A DNA stretch of 64,000 bases from Mugil cephalus (taxonomy: Eukaryota > Chordata > Actinopteri > Mugiliformes > Mugilidae), in contig NC_061777.1 in the NCBI RefSeq assembly GCF_022458985.1, forward strand, positions 13,729,668 through 13,793,667, written 5' to 3'. Under the pieces are notes generated by a model. It was not told the DNA's origin. It saw nothing but the letters and a program-made list of their open reading frames with translations, and ran no database searches. The position numbers were made by a program, and so were the translations under genes. Below are positions 63,914 to 64,000 of this stretch, piece after piece (positions within the stretch are counted from its first letter, which is position 1; every line of letters starts with the position of its first letter).

Positions 63914-63920
63914 CCTTATA
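63914..63920 (-). promoter_or_regulatory. TATA box of the upstream promoter
   Basis: TATAAGG on the minus strand lies about 30 bp before the proposed first exon. An E-box (CATGTG, 63928-63933) lies just upstream. A TATA-type promoter contrasts with the GC-rich one near 58900 and suggests tissue-restricted use. Confidence 0.4.
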
Positions 63921-64000
63921 TTACATTCATGTGATGTCACAGCACATTACACTAACGAAGTCAGGGGAGACTTGTAGCGACTGCTATCCTGAGTAACCGC

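Overview
The window looks like nuclear DNA from a teleost fish, probably a spiny-rayed one. The protein-coding genes have short vertebrate-type exons with GT-AG introns. The spaces between them hold CA, TG, GA and AAT microsatellites and repeat families that I know from teleost genomes. The gene order FICD, SART3, ISCU, TMEM119, CORO1C matches a block on human chromosome 12q23-24. I rebuilt exons by eye from splice signals, reading phase and remembered family sequences; no database search was run.

Layout. Positions 1-7130 are intergenic with two copies of a short inverted-repeat element and one possible non-coding exon. FICD (plus, 7586-9230, two coding exons, 450 aa) follows a promoter with three CCAAT boxes and a leader full of short upstream reading frames. 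SART3 (minus, 18337-11771, 19 coding exons, 930 aa, every junction in phase) converges on FICD. ISCU (plus, 19203-20527, five exons, 156 aa) starts 866 bp from SART3, head to head. A single-exon leucine-rich-repeat membrane protein (minus, 22486-21119, 455 aa), which I cannot name, converges on ISCU. TMEM119 (minus, 26465-25710, 251 aa) comes next, then about 5.6 kb without genes.

CORO1C (minus) fills 34736 to about 58900: ten coding exons (473 aa), a long 3' UTR, two introns of about 9.3 kb each and a GC-rich first exon near 58770-58900. Upstream on the same strand are a 1.9-kb coding exon (61973-60074, acidic and probably disordered) and a likely non-coding first exon with a TATA box (63792-63885). 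The large exon ends in phase 1 and would join the first shared CORO1C exon in frame, just before its usual ATG. My main hypothesis is a second CORO1C promoter making a protein of about 1107 aa with a 634-residue N-terminal extension.

The genes do not form one pathway. FICD acts in the ER on BiP, SART3 in the nucleus on U4/U6 snRNP recycling, ISCU in mitochondria on Fe-S assembly, TMEM119 at the cell membrane and CORO1C on the actin cortex. Two pairs converge tail to tail (FICD/SART3 and ISCU/LRR gene) and one diverges (SART3/ISCU).
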